Below, one piece after another: positions 44,805-55,300 of a DNA stretch of 64,000 bases. Position 1 is the stretch's first letter. Each line of letters begins with the position of its first letter. The position numbers and the translations under genes are program-made. Source of the DNA: Mycobacterium sp. 852002-51971_SCH5477799-a (lineage in GTDB: Bacteria; Actinomycetota; Actinomycetes; Mycobacteriales; Mycobacteriaceae). A model generated the notes under the pieces. It was given only the letters and a program-made list of their open reading frames with translations, did no database searches and had not been told where the DNA came from. The stretch lies in assembly GCF_001667145.1 (NCBI RefSeq), contig NZ_LZIF01000035.1, positions 1 to 64,000 on the forward strand, written 5' to 3'.

Positions 44805-46625
44805 TCAGAGAGTTTGGTGACGCCCGAAGTACTTGTGGTCTTCGCTGTAGCCGCCATAACCGCTGCCGATGTCGTGGTAGTCGGCGACGAACTCGATGCC
44901 TTTGATCCACTTCACCAATTTGAAGCCGTGCTGCAATTCGTTGCGCAGCCGCAGCGGTCTGCCGTGCATGTAGGGCAGCTGCTGGTCGTTCATGTTGTAG
45001 GCCAGCATCGTCATGTGGTGGTCCATCTGGCCGATGTGATGGGCGTTGTAGTAGATGCCGCCAGTGGCGCCCAGACCCATCGAATAGAAGACCGCCCATT
45101 TCGCTTCGGGAAGCGGTTTGACGATGTCCATGATCGTCTTCATCTGCACGCCACCCCATTTGGCGACGCCTGACCACGCCTGGATGCAGAAGTGCTGGCT
45201 GATCTGTTCGTGGTAGGGCAGCGCCATCAAATCCTCGAGCGAGAATTCCATCGGGTGCTCGACCAGACCGTAGACCTTCAGCCGCCAGTCCTTGAAGTCA
45301 TCCCGCTCGAGTTCCTTGTACTCGACGGTCTCCGGCAGGCGGCCGTTGCGCCAGTGGTGCGGCGAGATGTCTTTTTCGGTGAAGGCGCCGGGCTTGGGAT
45401 CCAGCCGCTCGAGCACCCGCTGGAACGGTCCCACGAGTGCGTATCCGACCCGCTGAACCACCCGGGGGTGCTTGATGGTGAACGGAGTTGCCCACACCCA
45501 GGCGACGGCCGTCACCACCATGGCCGCCGCGAAGATCCAAAAGCCCATCCAGCTGTTGTCGTCGCGGGCGGCGAACATGTGGTTGAGGTTCTTCAGGGCG
45601 CTGGTCGCGAACACCAGCGTGACGTGCACGATGATGAAGAACAAGAAGTACACCAGCACCAGGAAATGCAGCGAACGCGCGTGCTGAATGCTCAACCGCT
45701 TGCTGAGCCAATGGACGCGCTGCGACAGCGCTGGCGACATGCCCAGGCCGGTGATCAGCGCGGCCGGCGCGGCGATGAAAACGGTGGTGAAGTACGCCAG
45801 CACCTGCATGCCGTTGTAGGCGACCCAGCCGTTGTCAGCGGGCCAGTGCTCCACGGATAGGTATTGAATCGCCACCGAAAGCGCATTGGGGAACACGTCC
45901 CAGCTGGTCGGCACGATGTGCCGCCACTGCCCGGTGACGAACAACAAAACGTAGAAGACCAGGCCGTTGACCAGCCACAGCACGTCCATGCCGAGATGCC
46001 ACCAGCGGGCCAGGCCGATGGAGTGCCGGAACCCGGGCAATCCCAATTGCGGGGGCAGGGCGACGGTGTCGGCGTTGGCGGTCCACAGCTCGTCGTCCGG
46101 CACCGGAGGCCCCACGCGCAGCCACTCGTCCTTGCCGGGGGTGGCGTTGCGGCTGAAGTACAGCCGAGGGTGGTCACACAGGATCTGGATGCCGGTCCTG
46201 ATGATGAACATCATCATGAACAGGTTGAAAAAGTGCGTCCAGCCCAGCCAGGCCGGCACGCCCGGCACCTTCGCGGGGATGTCAGCCCCGGGATAACGAT
46301 GAATGAACTCCTGCACCGAGGGCATGTTGTACAGCCCTTTGCCGATGGCCACCGCCGCAACCAGGAGCGCAAAGCCGATGGGAATGAGCCACAGGAGGTT
46401 GAACCACTTGTCGCGGCCGACTCGCAGCTTGGGAGCGGTGGCCCGCCGGGTGAGATCGAAGCCGCCACCGTAGTGCTCCACGTCGATGACGTCTTCGGCG
46501 GTGTGTATCTCGTTGCGGTAGTCCGGGATGGACGTCAGCGGCGTGCCCACTGCCAGGGCCGATACCGAGCCGCCCTGCGCTGCCCGCCCTCCACCGGTCC
46601 CCGCGGAATCAACGGTGTTCGTCAC
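44805..46625 (-). CDS. Cytochrome b561-like / molybdopterin oxidoreductase fusion
   Basis: A membrane protein of about 606 residues with two parts. The first 400 residues have five or six transmembrane helices (for example WFNLLWLIPIGFALLVAAVA) with His residues suitable for two b-type haems (LARWWHLGMDV, ARSLHFLVLVYFLFFIIVH). The last 200 residues are a sulfite-oxidase/MsrP-like molybdopterin domain: HPMEFSLEDLMALP and HFCIQAWSGVAKWGGV, where the Cys should bind molybdenum. In other bacteria these are separate YedY and YedZ-like chains. The GTG start at 46625 is uncertain. It probably exchanges electrons between quinone and an oxidised or sulfur substrate. Confidence 0.88.
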   Translation of the reverse strand: MTNTVDSAGTGGGRAAQGGSVSALAVGTPLTSIPDYRNEIHTAEDVIDVEHYGGGFDLTRRATAPKLRVGRDKWFNLLWLIPIGFALLVAAVAIGKGLYNMPSVQEFIHRYPGADIPAKVPGVPAWLGWTHFFNLFMMMFIIRTGIQILCDHPRLYFSRNATPGKDEWLRVGPPVPDDELWTANADTVALPPQLGLPGFRHSIGLARWWHLGMDVLWLVNGLVFYVLLFVTGQWRHIVPTSWDVFPNALSVAIQYLSVEHWPADNGWVAYNGMQVLAYFTTVFIAAPAALITGLGMSPALSQRVHWLSKRLSIQHARSLHFLVLVYFLFFIIVHVTLVFATSALKNLNHMFAARDDNSWMGFWIFAAAMVVTAVAWVWATPFTIKHPRVVQRVGYALVGPFQRVLERLDPKPGAFTEKDISPHHWRNGRLPETVEYKELERDDFKDWRLKVYGLVEHPMEFSLEDLMALPYHEQISQHFCIQAWSGVAKWGGVQMKTIMDIVKPLPEAKWAVFYSMGLGATGGIYYNAHHIGQMDHHMTMLAYNMNDQQLPYMHGRPLRLRNELQHGFKLVKWIKGIEFVADYHDIGSGYGGYSEDHKYFGRHQTL

Positions 46626-46856
46626 GCGGCCGAAATTACACGAATCGACCTGGACTAATTGGAGTAGGTCGGGAACGCAGGCCATGGTCGCGGCGCCCGT
46701 GCGGGCAGGAATGGCCAGGTAGCGCGCGGCGCGCTCAGAATCCCGCGGGCTCTCGGCGGCGCTTGCCGCACCTACCCAAAGAAAACGGCGATTTGCGCCG
46801 CAGATACGCACCGGTGAGTTTTGCTGTGAGTGTGCGCATAACTTGCTGCCAACACG

Positions 46857-47327
46857 CTAGGCAGGGTCGTGCGGCAGCAGCCGGCGCACCGGGCGGGTCT
46901 CGATGGCGTTGACCGTCAATGCCCTGCGGCTGATCCGCCAGCCCGCGTCGGTCAGCAAATACTCGTCGTCATAGCGCAGGTGCCACGCCACGTCCACCAG
47001 TTCACCGTCACGCTCGTTCCAGTGGTGCGCGACGGCCGCGATCCGCCCGCGGGCGGCGCCGGGCCGCGCGACCGCGTCGTACACCTCACCGATGATCGCG
47101 TGCTCGGTGCGGACGACCGCGGCGACGGCCGCGACCGCAATGGTGATGGGTTGGCGGCCGCGGTGCGACTGGATCGGCCGCAGGTCGGTCGGCGGCGCGG
47201 GCAGCATCAGATCGGCATCGTCAGTGAAAAGCCCTGCAACAGCGGTGAATTCGTGGTCATCGACGTAGGCGGCGTACCGGTGCACCAGATCGCTCAGCGC
47301 GGCCCGCTGTTCGGCCGAAAGTGTCAT
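46857..47327 (-). CDS. SnoaL-like (NTF2 fold) protein
   Basis: A 156-residue protein of the SnoaL/NTF2 superfamily: LVHRYAAYVDDHEFTAVAGLFTDDADLML at the N terminus and WHLRYDDEYLLTDAGWRISRR at the C terminus. These cone-shaped pockets act as cyclases, dehydratases or ligand carriers. Its start overlaps the stop of the luciferase-like gene (ATGA), so the two are coupled. Confidence 0.85.
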   Translation of the reverse strand: MTLSAEQRAALSDLVHRYAAYVDDHEFTAVAGLFTDDADLMLPAPPTDLRPIQSHRGRQPITIAVAAVAAVVRTEHAIIGEVYDAVARPGAARGRIAAVAHHWNERDGELVDVAWHLRYDDEYLLTDAGWRISRRALTVNAIETRPVRRLLPHDPA

Positions 47328-48205
47328 GCGCTCAAGGACAGCCGTTGCGCACACGCCGACAACAGGTCCTTCGCGTGCTCGATATCGGTGGTCGGCGGCA
47401 TGGCCAGCACCAGACGGTCGGCACCCTGTTCGACGAGGGCGGCCGCGCGCTCGGCGTCGATCTTGGTGACCGCGTGGCCCAACGACACCTCGAGCGCCGC
47501 CGGATCACGGTGGGCCGACGATGCCTCGTCACGCATGAGCGCGATCAGCGACGCGAGCCGGGGCCCGCTCACCCCCAGCGGCTGAAAGCCGTCGCCAAGG
47601 CGTCCGGCGCGGCGCGCGGCGGCTCGGCTGTGCCCACCGACGTGAATCGGGAAACGGTCCGCTGCAACGGGTTTCGGGTAGCACATGACATTCTCGAAGT
47701 CGAAGAACTCGCCCCTGAAGGACGCTCCGCCGGGTCGCTGCGCCCACAACTCCCGCAGGACGGCCAGCTGCTCGTCCGCCCGCCGGCCCCGGCTCTCGAA
47801 GTCCACGTCGCAGGCGGCCAGCTCCTCCTTCAGCCAGCCCACACCCACACATAGGCGCAGCCTGCCACCCGACAAGGCGTCGACCGTGGCGGCCCGCTTG
47901 GCCAGCACCACCGGGTGGTGGTTGGGCAGCACCAGCACGCCGGTGGCCAGTCCCAGGCGACTGGTGTGGCCGGCCAGAAACGCAAGCAGGTCAAGCGGAT
48001 CCGGGATGGGGCAGTCCGGCGCCAAGCCGACACGACCCGAATTGTCGTAGGGGTAGACGCTGTCGTAGCGGGTGAGCAACACGGTGTGCTCGACAGCGAC
48101 GATCGATTCGAACCCGCACGCTTCCAGCTGGCGCGCGAAGGCCACCATCCAGTCGGGGTCCGCGGTGACACCGTCGCCGACCGGGGCCACGACTGAGACC
48201 TTCAT
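47324..48205 (-). CDS. LLM-class F420-dependent oxidoreductase
   Basis: A 293-residue luciferase-like TIM barrel. Signatures: GFESIVAVEHTVLL near residue 40, LATGVLVLPNHHPVVLAKRAATVDALSGGRL near 95-125, GVGWLKEEL and IHVGGHSRAAARRAGRLGDGFQPLG. This pattern indicates F420 rather than FMN. Substrate unknown. It is coupled to the SnoaL-like gene and lies 35 bp beyond the end of malQ, in the same direction, so it may also be read from the malQ promoter. Confidence 0.9.
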   Translation of the reverse strand: MKVSVVAPVGDGVTADPDWMVAFARQLEACGFESIVAVEHTVLLTRYDSVYPYDNSGRVGLAPDCPIPDPLDLLAFLAGHTSRLGLATGVLVLPNHHPVVLAKRAATVDALSGGRLRLCVGVGWLKEELAACDVDFESRGRRADEQLAVLRELWAQRPGGASFRGEFFDFENVMCYPKPVAADRFPIHVGGHSRAAARRAGRLGDGFQPLGVSGPRLASLIALMRDEASSAHRDPAALEVSLGHAVTKIDAERAAALVEQGADRLVLAMPPTTDIEHAKDLLSACAQRLSLSA

Positions 48206-48240
48206 GGTTTTCGAAGCTAACAAGGGCCCAGCCGGGACGG

Positions 48241-50397
48241 CTAGCGGGCCGCGCTTTCCGCGGCGACGGGCGCGATCGCGCCCCGCACCGCTTCGGCGAG
48301 CGTGGCGGTGCGGCGATCGCTGAACACGTCCTCGAGCATCACCGCGCGCCCGTCGGGACCGGTCAGCGGCACCCGCCAGTTGGGGTATTCGTCGGTGGTG
48401 CCGGGCTGGTTCTGGGTCCGGCGGTCACCAACGGCGTCGGTCAGTGCCACGCCCAGCAGCCGCGACGGCGTCCTGCCCAGATAGCGGTACAGGGCCACCA
48501 CGACCTGCTCGGGTTCGTCTTCGCCATCCTCGAGCAACCCCACCCGCCGCAGCTCGGCCATCCACGCCGCCAGCTCGGTCCGGTCGGACTCGAGCTCCTC
48601 TTCCACCGGACGGGTCAACAGTCCCAGCGAATCACGCAGTCGCACATGATCACCCGCCAGATAGCCGGCGGTCGGAGGCAGATCGTGCGTGGTGACCGAG
48701 GACAGGCAGTACTCGCGCCAACGCTCGGCCGGAAGCGGGCCGCCGTTACCGTCGCGGTCCAACTCGAACCAGAGGATCGAGGTGCCCAGCAACCCCCGTA
48801 GCAAAAGATAGTCGCGCACCCACGGCTCGACGGTGCCGAGATCCTCGCCGACGACGACCGCGCCGGCCCGGTGCGCTTCCAATGCGACGATGCCGATCAT
48901 TGCTTCGTGGTCGTACCGAACGTAGGTGCCTTCGGTGGGTGAGCTGCCTCGCGGGATCCACCAGAGCCGGAACAATCCGATGATGTGGTCGATGCGCACC
49001 CCGCCGGCATGCCGCAACACGGCACGGATCAGCGCGCGAAAAGGCCGATATTCATGCTCGTCCAACCGGTCTGGGCGCCACGGCGGCTGGGACCAGTCCT
49101 GGCCGAGCTGGTTGAACTCATCCGGTGGCGCGCCAGCGGTCACGCCCAGCGCCATCACGTCCTGCAGCGCCCAGGCGTCTGCGCCATTGGGGTGCACGCC
49201 GACGGCCAGGTCGTGCATGATGCCTAACGACATGCCGGCCCGGATCGCCTGCGACTGCGCCGCGGCAAGCTGCTCGTCGAGTTGCCATTGCAGCCATCGG
49301 TGGAAATCGATTGTGTCCGAATGCTTTTTGACGAAGTCCGCGACACCGGACGCGTCCGGGTGCTGTAGCGCCTCGGGCCAGGAATGCCAGTCGGCGCCGT
49401 ACTTTTCGGCCAGCGCGCACCAGGTGGCGAAGTCGTCCAGCGGGCGGCCCTCCCGGTCGCGGAACGCGGCGTAGGACAGCTCCCGCCCTGCCGACCGCGG
49501 TTCTGAGTGCAGCAGCTTGAGTGCCGCCCGCTTCGCGGCCCACGAGCTGTCGCGGTCGATGGCATCGGCGCGGCCGGCGTGCTGTTGGACCTCGGAGCGC
49601 AGGCGGCGGACCCGGCTGCGCTTCGTCAGGCCGCCGAATTCGGGGATCGCCTCAACGTGAAGATAAATCGGATTGACGAAGCGCCGCGAGGTCGGCAGGT
49701 ACGGCGAAGGTTCCATCGGCTTGGTCGGGGCGGCCGCATGCAGGGGATTGACCAAGAGATAGTCGGCGCCGTGGCGCGATGCCGACCACACCGCCAGGTC
49801 GGTCAGATCGGTCAGATCACCGACCCCCCACGACTGCCGCGACCGCACGCTGTAGAGCTGGGCGGCCAGGCCCCACGCGCGGCGGGCGCCGAGCCGGTCG
49901 GGCAGCCCGAGCCAGTCCGGCGTCACGATCAGCGCGGTGCTGGTCTCGGAGTCGCCGGAACGCAGGTGTACCCGGTGATAGCCCAGCGGCAGATGGGTGG
50001 GCAGCAGGAAACTGGCCTCGCCGACCCAAAGGCCGTCCAGGTCGAACGGCGGGGTGAAGTTGTCGACCTGTTCGACATCGGCGCGCACCGTGCCGTCTTC
50101 GAGCTGCAGCCACACCACGGCGGGCTCGCCGTGGGTGACATGCGCCCAGAACCGGATCGGCTCACCGGTACGCCCGACGATGGTCGCCGGCAGCCGGCGC
50201 GCCCAGTGCGACCGCAATTTCGCGGTCAGCGCGACGTTGCGCTCCTGCTCGGTATCGGCCGCGACGCCGAGGGAACCCAAAACGGCTTTCAACGTGGTCT
50301 CGGAAACCCGCACGCGGCGGCCCGTCCAGTCCTCGTAATCCGTCGCGATGCCGTATCTCCGGGCGAGTTCGATCAGCGACGGCGCGAGTTCAGTCAT
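48241..50397 (-). CDS. malQ: 4-alpha-glucanotransferase (amylomaltase)
   Basis: A 718-residue GH77 enzyme that transfers maltodextrin units between alpha-1,4 glucans; cytoplasmic. Family marks include YLLVNPLHA, GIMHDLAVGVHPNGADAW (nucleophile region), VRIDHIIGLFRLWWIP, VVGEDLGTVEPWVRDYL with the acid/base Glu, and SVTTHDLPPTAGYLAGDH. Length is that of mycobacterial MalQ. As in M. tuberculosis (Rv1781c) it is divergent from eccB5 and forms the left border of the ESX-5 locus. Confidence 0.96.
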   Translation of the reverse strand: MTELAPSLIELARRYGIATDYEDWTGRRVRVSETTLKAVLGSLGVAADTEQERNVALTAKLRSHWARRLPATIVGRTGEPIRFWAHVTHGEPAVVWLQLEDGTVRADVEQVDNFTPPFDLDGLWVGEASFLLPTHLPLGYHRVHLRSGDSETSTALIVTPDWLGLPDRLGARRAWGLAAQLYSVRSRQSWGVGDLTDLTDLAVWSASRHGADYLLVNPLHAAAPTKPMEPSPYLPTSRRFVNPIYLHVEAIPEFGGLTKRSRVRRLRSEVQQHAGRADAIDRDSSWAAKRAALKLLHSEPRSAGRELSYAAFRDREGRPLDDFATWCALAEKYGADWHSWPEALQHPDASGVADFVKKHSDTIDFHRWLQWQLDEQLAAAQSQAIRAGMSLGIMHDLAVGVHPNGADAWALQDVMALGVTAGAPPDEFNQLGQDWSQPPWRPDRLDEHEYRPFRALIRAVLRHAGGVRIDHIIGLFRLWWIPRGSSPTEGTYVRYDHEAMIGIVALEAHRAGAVVVGEDLGTVEPWVRDYLLLRGLLGTSILWFELDRDGNGGPLPAERWREYCLSSVTTHDLPPTAGYLAGDHVRLRDSLGLLTRPVEEELESDRTELAAWMAELRRVGLLEDGEDEPEQVVVALYRYLGRTPSRLLGVALTDAVGDRRTQNQPGTTDEYPNWRVPLTGPDGRAVMLEDVFSDRRTATLAEAVRGAIAPVAAESAAR

Positions 50398-50822
50398 AGC
50401 GTCATCTTGCTGCCAGGATTCGCGAGCCGGCGACTCGGACCCGGCGCAAGTCAGCGCAATCTTTGCTGGGCGGTGGCCTGGAGTTCATAAATGTCTTCTG
50501 CGGGCAACGGCGCCCCGCGCTCGACAGGACGAGAGGCCGCGTGGCCACTACGATGCTCCGAGGAGACCGAAAAGGATCCGGTGAGCTTTCCGGGGGAGAA
50601 GAAACTGCCAGCTCAGCGGCGTATGGCGCGGCCTCCCTCGCTGGGGCTCCGGCGCGGTGGGCGCCGCCGGATACGGGTGCATAAAGAGATGTAGAAGGGG
50701 ATGGCTTCGGCGCCGCGTGGCGAGGTCCGTGCAGGTGCCTTACCGTTGTCATGTAATTCGCGCTGGATCAGTTCAGCAGGGACAGTATTCAGACGCATCA
50801 GCAGACCGGATGGTGAATCTAA
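50398..50822. other. malQ-eccB5 divergent intergenic region
   Basis: 425 bp holding promoters for malQ (leftward) and the ESX-5 operon (rightward). No clear palindromic operator was found. A small, very basic reading frame (50581-50694) is described separately. GATGGTGAATCTAA just before the eccB5 GTG is a weak ribosome site. Confidence 0.5.
50581..50694 (+). CDS. Possible 37-residue basic leader peptide before eccB5
   Basis: A GTG-started frame with AAAAGGA five bases upstream encodes a peptide with about 13 Lys/Arg in 37 residues (core LGLRRGGRRRIRVHKEM). It ends 128 bp before eccB5. It could be a real small protein, a translated leader, or chance in GC-rich DNA, where Arg-rich frames are common. 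No family is recognised. Confidence 0.25.
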   Translation: MSFPGEKKLPAQRRMARPPSLGLRRGGRRRIRVHKEM

Positions 50823-52340
50823 GTGGCGGAAGAGAGTCGCGGGCAGCGCGGGTCGGGGTACGGCCTCGGGTTGTCGACCCGGACCCAGGTGACCGGCTAC
50901 CAGTTCCTTGCGCGCCGGACCGCGATGGCACTGACCCGGTGGCGCGTCCGCATGGAGGTCGAGCCCGGCCGGCGTCAGAACCTGGCCATCGTGGCATCGA
51001 TCTCGGCCGCGCTGGTGATCTGCCTGGGCGCGCTGCTTTACTCGTTCATCAGCCCGGCCGGCCAGATCAACGAGTCGCCGATCATCGCCGACCGCGACTC
51101 GGGCGCGCTCTACGTCCGCGTGGGCGAGAAGTTGTACCCGGCCTTGAATTTGGCGTCGGCCCGCCTGATCACCGGTCGCCCCGACAACCCGCATCTGGTC
51201 AAGCACAACCAGATCGCCACGCTGCCGCGCGGTCCGATGGTGGGCATTCCGGGCGCACCGTCGAGCTTCCACCCGAGCACTCCCGCCGCGTCGTCCTGGT
51301 TGGTCTGCGACACCGTGGCAAATTCGACCGGCGCCGGGGCACCATCGGGTGTGACGGTGACGGTGATCGACGGCAATCCCGATCTGGGCAACCACCGGCG
51401 GGTGCTGACCGGGTCGGACGCGGTGGTGCTGAATTACGGCGGTGACGCCTGGGTGATCCGGGACGGACGGCGCTCACGCATCGACGGGTCGAACCGATCG
51501 GTGCTGCTGCCGCTGGGACTCACCCCGGAGCAGGTCAGCATGGCGAAGCCGATGAGCCGCGCCCTGTACGACGCGCTGCCGGTGGGTCCGGAACTGACGG
51601 TGCCGCAGATCCAGAATGCCGGCGCCGGGGCATCGTTCCCGAACGCGCCCGGTCCGATCGGGACGGTGATCGTCACCCCGCAAATCAGTGGGCCGCAACA
51701 GTATTCATTGGTGTTGGCCGACGGTGTGCAGACGCTGCCGCCGCTGGTGGCCCAGATCCTGCAGAACGCCGGACCAGGCAACACCAAGCCGGTGACCGTC
51801 GAACCGTCCGCGCTGGCGAAGATGCCGGTGGTCAACAAGCTGGATTTGTCGTCCTACCCCGACGCGCCGCTGAATGTGATGGACATCCGCGAGAACCCGG
51901 CGACCTGCTGGTGGTGGCAGAAGACCTCCGGTGAAAACCGGGCCCGCGTCCAGGTCATCTCCGGCGCGACCATCCCGGTCGTGTCGAAGGACGCCAACAG
52001 GGTGGTGTCGCTGGTCAAGGCGGACACCACCGGACGCGAAGCGGACCAGGTCTTCTTTGGACCCGACTATGCGAACTTCGTGGCGGTCACCGGGAACGAC
52101 CCCGGCGCCAAGACGACCGAATCGCTGTGGTGGCTCACGGATGCCGGTGCCCGCTTCGGGGTCGACGACACCCGTGAGGTCCGAGAAGCGTTGGGCTTGA
52201 AGACGAAACCGGGCCTGGCGCCGTGGGTGGCGCTGCGGCTGCTTCCGCAGGGGCCGACGTTGTCGCGAGCGGATGCGCTGGTGGAGCACGACACGCTACC
52301 GATGGATATGTCCCCAGGAGAGTTGGCGGTACCGAAGTGA
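50823..52340 (+). CDS. eccB5: ESX-5 type VII secretion system core protein EccB5
   Basis: A 505-residue component of the ESX-5 inner-membrane complex. The cytoplasmic N terminus has TRTQVTGYQFLARRTAMAL, common to all EccB proteins. One transmembrane helix lies at about residues 57-77 (VASISAALVICLGALLYSF). The rest is the periplasmic domain with repeated R domains and a conserved Cys pair (WLVCDTV and ATCWWW). The GTG start gives the same N terminus as in M. tuberculosis Rv1782. The stop overlaps the eccC5 start (GTGA). Confidence 0.97.
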   Translation: MAEESRGQRGSGYGLGLSTRTQVTGYQFLARRTAMALTRWRVRMEVEPGRRQNLAIVASISAALVICLGALLYSFISPAGQINESPIIADRDSGALYVRVGEKLYPALNLASARLITGRPDNPHLVKHNQIATLPRGPMVGIPGAPSSFHPSTPAASSWLVCDTVANSTGAGAPSGVTVTVIDGNPDLGNHRRVLTGSDAVVLNYGGDAWVIRDGRRSRIDGSNRSVLLPLGLTPEQVSMAKPMSRALYDALPVGPELTVPQIQNAGAGASFPNAPGPIGTVIVTPQISGPQQYSLVLADGVQTLPPLVAQILQNAGPGNTKPVTVEPSALAKMPVVNKLDLSSYPDAPLNVMDIRENPATCWWWQKTSGENRARVQVISGATIPVVSKDANRVVSLVKADTTGREADQVFFGPDYANFVAVTGNDPGAKTTESLWWLTDAGARFGVDDTREVREALGLKTKPGLAPWVALRLLPQGPTLSRADALVEHDTLPMDMSPGELAVPK

Positions 52341-55300
52341 AACGTGGATTTGCCCGGCCGACGCCGGAGAAGCCTCCGGTAATCAAGCCGGAGAACATCG
52401 TCCTTCCGACGCCGCTGAGCATCCCGCCACCGGAGGGCAAGCCGTGGTGGATCGTGGTTGTCGGCGTCGTGGTGGTCGGCCTGCTGATCGGCATGGTCGG
52501 CATGACCTTTGCCAGCGGCTCCCACGTGTTCGGTGGCGCGGGATCGATCTTCCCGATCTTCATGATCGGCGGCGTCGCGATGATGATGTTCGGCGGCCGG
52601 TTCGGCGGCCAGCAGCAGATGAGCCGGCCCAAGCTGGACTCGATGCGCGCCCAGTTCATGCTGATGCTGGACATGCTGCGGGAGACCGCGCACGAGTCGG
52701 CCGACAGCATGGACGCCAACTACCGCTGGTTCCACCCGGCGCCCACCACCTTGGCCGCCGCGGTCGGGTCGTCGCGGATGTGGGAACGCAAGCCCGACGG
52801 CAAAGACTTGAACTTCGGTGTGGTCCGCGTCGGCGTCGGTATGACGCGGCCCGAGGTGACCTGGGGTGAGCCGCAGAATATGCCGACCGACATCGAGCTC
52901 GAGCCGGTGACCGGTAAGGCGCTTCAGGAGTTCGGTCGCTATCAAAGCGTCGTCTACAACCTGCCGAAGATGATCTCGGTGCTGGTCGAGCCCTGGTACT
53001 CGCTGGCCGGAGATCGCGAGCAGGCGGCGGGACTGATGCGGGCGATCATCTGTCAGCTGGCGTTCTCGCACGGGCCCGACCACATGCGCATGATCGTGGT
53101 GAGTTCGAACCTGGACGAATGGGATTGGGTGAAGTGGCTGCCGCACTTCGGTGACCCCCGCCGCCAGGACGCCGCGGGCAACGCGCGGATGGTCTACAGC
53201 TCGGTGCGCGAGTTCGCCGCCGAGCAGGCCGAATTGTTCGCTGGCCGTGGCTCTTTCACGCCCCGGCACGCCAGTTCGTCGGCGCAGACTCCGACGCCGC
53301 ACACCGTGATCATCGCCGATGTCGTTGACCCGCAATGGGAGTACGTGATCAGCGGCGAAGGCGTCGACGGCGTGACGTTCTTCGACCTCACCGGCTCGGC
53401 GATGTGGACCGCCGTCCCGGAGCGCACGCTGCGGTTCGACAAGAAGGGTGTGATCGAGGCGCTGCCCCGCGACCGTGACACCTGGATGGTCATCGACGAG
53501 AAGCCCTGGTTCTTCGCCCTCACCGACCACATCAGCACCGCCGAGGCGGAAGAGTTCTCGCAGAAGCTGGCGCGCTGGCGGCTCGCCGAGGCGTACGAGG
53601 AAATCGGCCAGCGGGTGGCGCACATCGGCGCCCGAGACATCATGGCTTACTACGGAATTGACGATCCGGGCCGCATCGACTTCGAGGCGCTGTGGGGTAG
53701 CCGCAACGACTCGATGGGCAGGTCGCGGCTGCGGGCGCCGTTCGGTGTTCGCTCCGATAACGGCGAGCTGCTGTTCTTGGACATGAAGTCGCTGGACGAG
53801 GGCGGCGATGGCCCGCACGGCGTCATGTCCGGTACGACGGGTTCGGGTAAATCGACCCTGGTGCGGACGGTGATCGAATCGTTGATGCTCAGCCACCCGC
53901 CAGAAGAGCTGCAGTTCGTGCTGGCCGACCTCAAAGGTGGATCGGCGGTCAAGCCGTTCGCCGGGGTTCCGCACGTGTCCCGGATCATCACCGACCTGGA
54001 AGAAGACCAGGCGCTGATGGAGCGCTTCCTGGACGCGCTGTGGGGTGAGATCGCCCGTCGTAAGGCGATCTGCGACAGCGCCGGCGTCGACGACGCCAAG
54101 GAATACAACTCGGTGCGCAGCCGGATGCGGGCGCGCGGTCAGGACATGGCGCCGCTGCCGATGCTGGTGGTCGTCATCGACGAGTTCTACGAATGGTTCC
54201 GCATCATGCCGACGGCGGTCGACGTCCTCGACTCGATCGGCCGTCAGGGCCGCGCCTACTGGATCCACCTGATGATGGCGTCGCAGACCATCGAAAGCCG
54301 CGCCGAAAAGCTCATGGAGAACATGGGTTACCGGCTGGTGCTGAAGGCGCGTACCGCCGGTGCCGCCCAGGCGGCGGGTGTGCCGAACGCGGTGAACCTG
54401 CCCGCCCAAGCCGGTCTGGGCTACTTTCGCCGCAGCCTGGAAGACATCACCCGATTCCAGGCCGAATTCCTGTGGCGGGACTACTTTCCGCGCGGCCTCA
54501 CCGACGACGGAGAGGAAGCGCCAGCGCTGGTGCACAGCATCGACTACATCCGTCCGCAACTATTCACCACCTCGTTCACCCCGCTGGAAGTCAGCGTCGG
54601 GGGGCCAGATGTCGCCGTTCCCGCCATCGAAGCCGACGGCGAGCCGCTTCCGATCGAGGCGGCCGAGGACGAGGACGCCGAAGGGATCCGGACGCCCAAG
54701 GTGGGTACGGTCATCATCGACCAGCTGCGCAAGATCGACTTCCAGCCGTACCGGCTGTGGCAGCCGCCGCTGAACCAGCCCGTCGCAATCGACGAACTGG
54801 TCAACCGGTTCCTCGGCCGCCCCTGGCAGCAGGACTACGGCACCGCGCGGGACCTGGTTTTCCCGATCGGCATCATCGACCGCCCCTTCAAGCACGACCA
54901 GCCGCCGTGGACGGTCGACACGTCTGGGCCCGGTGCCAACGTGCTGATTCTGGGTGCCGGTGGTTCCGGTAAAACCACCGCGCTGCAGACGCTGATCTGT
55001 TCGGCGGCGCTGACCCACACTCCCGAGCAGATCCAGTTCTACTGCCTGGCCTACAGCAGCACCGCGCTGACCACGGTCGCCCGCCTGCCCCACGTCGGTG
55101 AGGTGGCCGGTCCGACCGACCCCTACGGCGTTCGCCGCACGGTGGCCGAATTGCTGGCCCTGGTGCGGGAGCGCAAGCGCAGCTTCCTCGAGTACGGGAT
55201 CGCCTCGATGGAGGTGTTCCGCCGGCGCAAGTTCGGAAACGAGCCCGGTCCGGTCCCCAACGACGGGTTCGGCGATGTCTACCTGGTGGTCGACAACTAC

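Noticed and set aside
52067..54559. An 830-codon open frame on the minus strand
   Set aside because: It is antisense to eccC5, which is certain, and its Arg/His/Val-rich translation has no domain. Long antisense frames are common in this GC-rich DNA.
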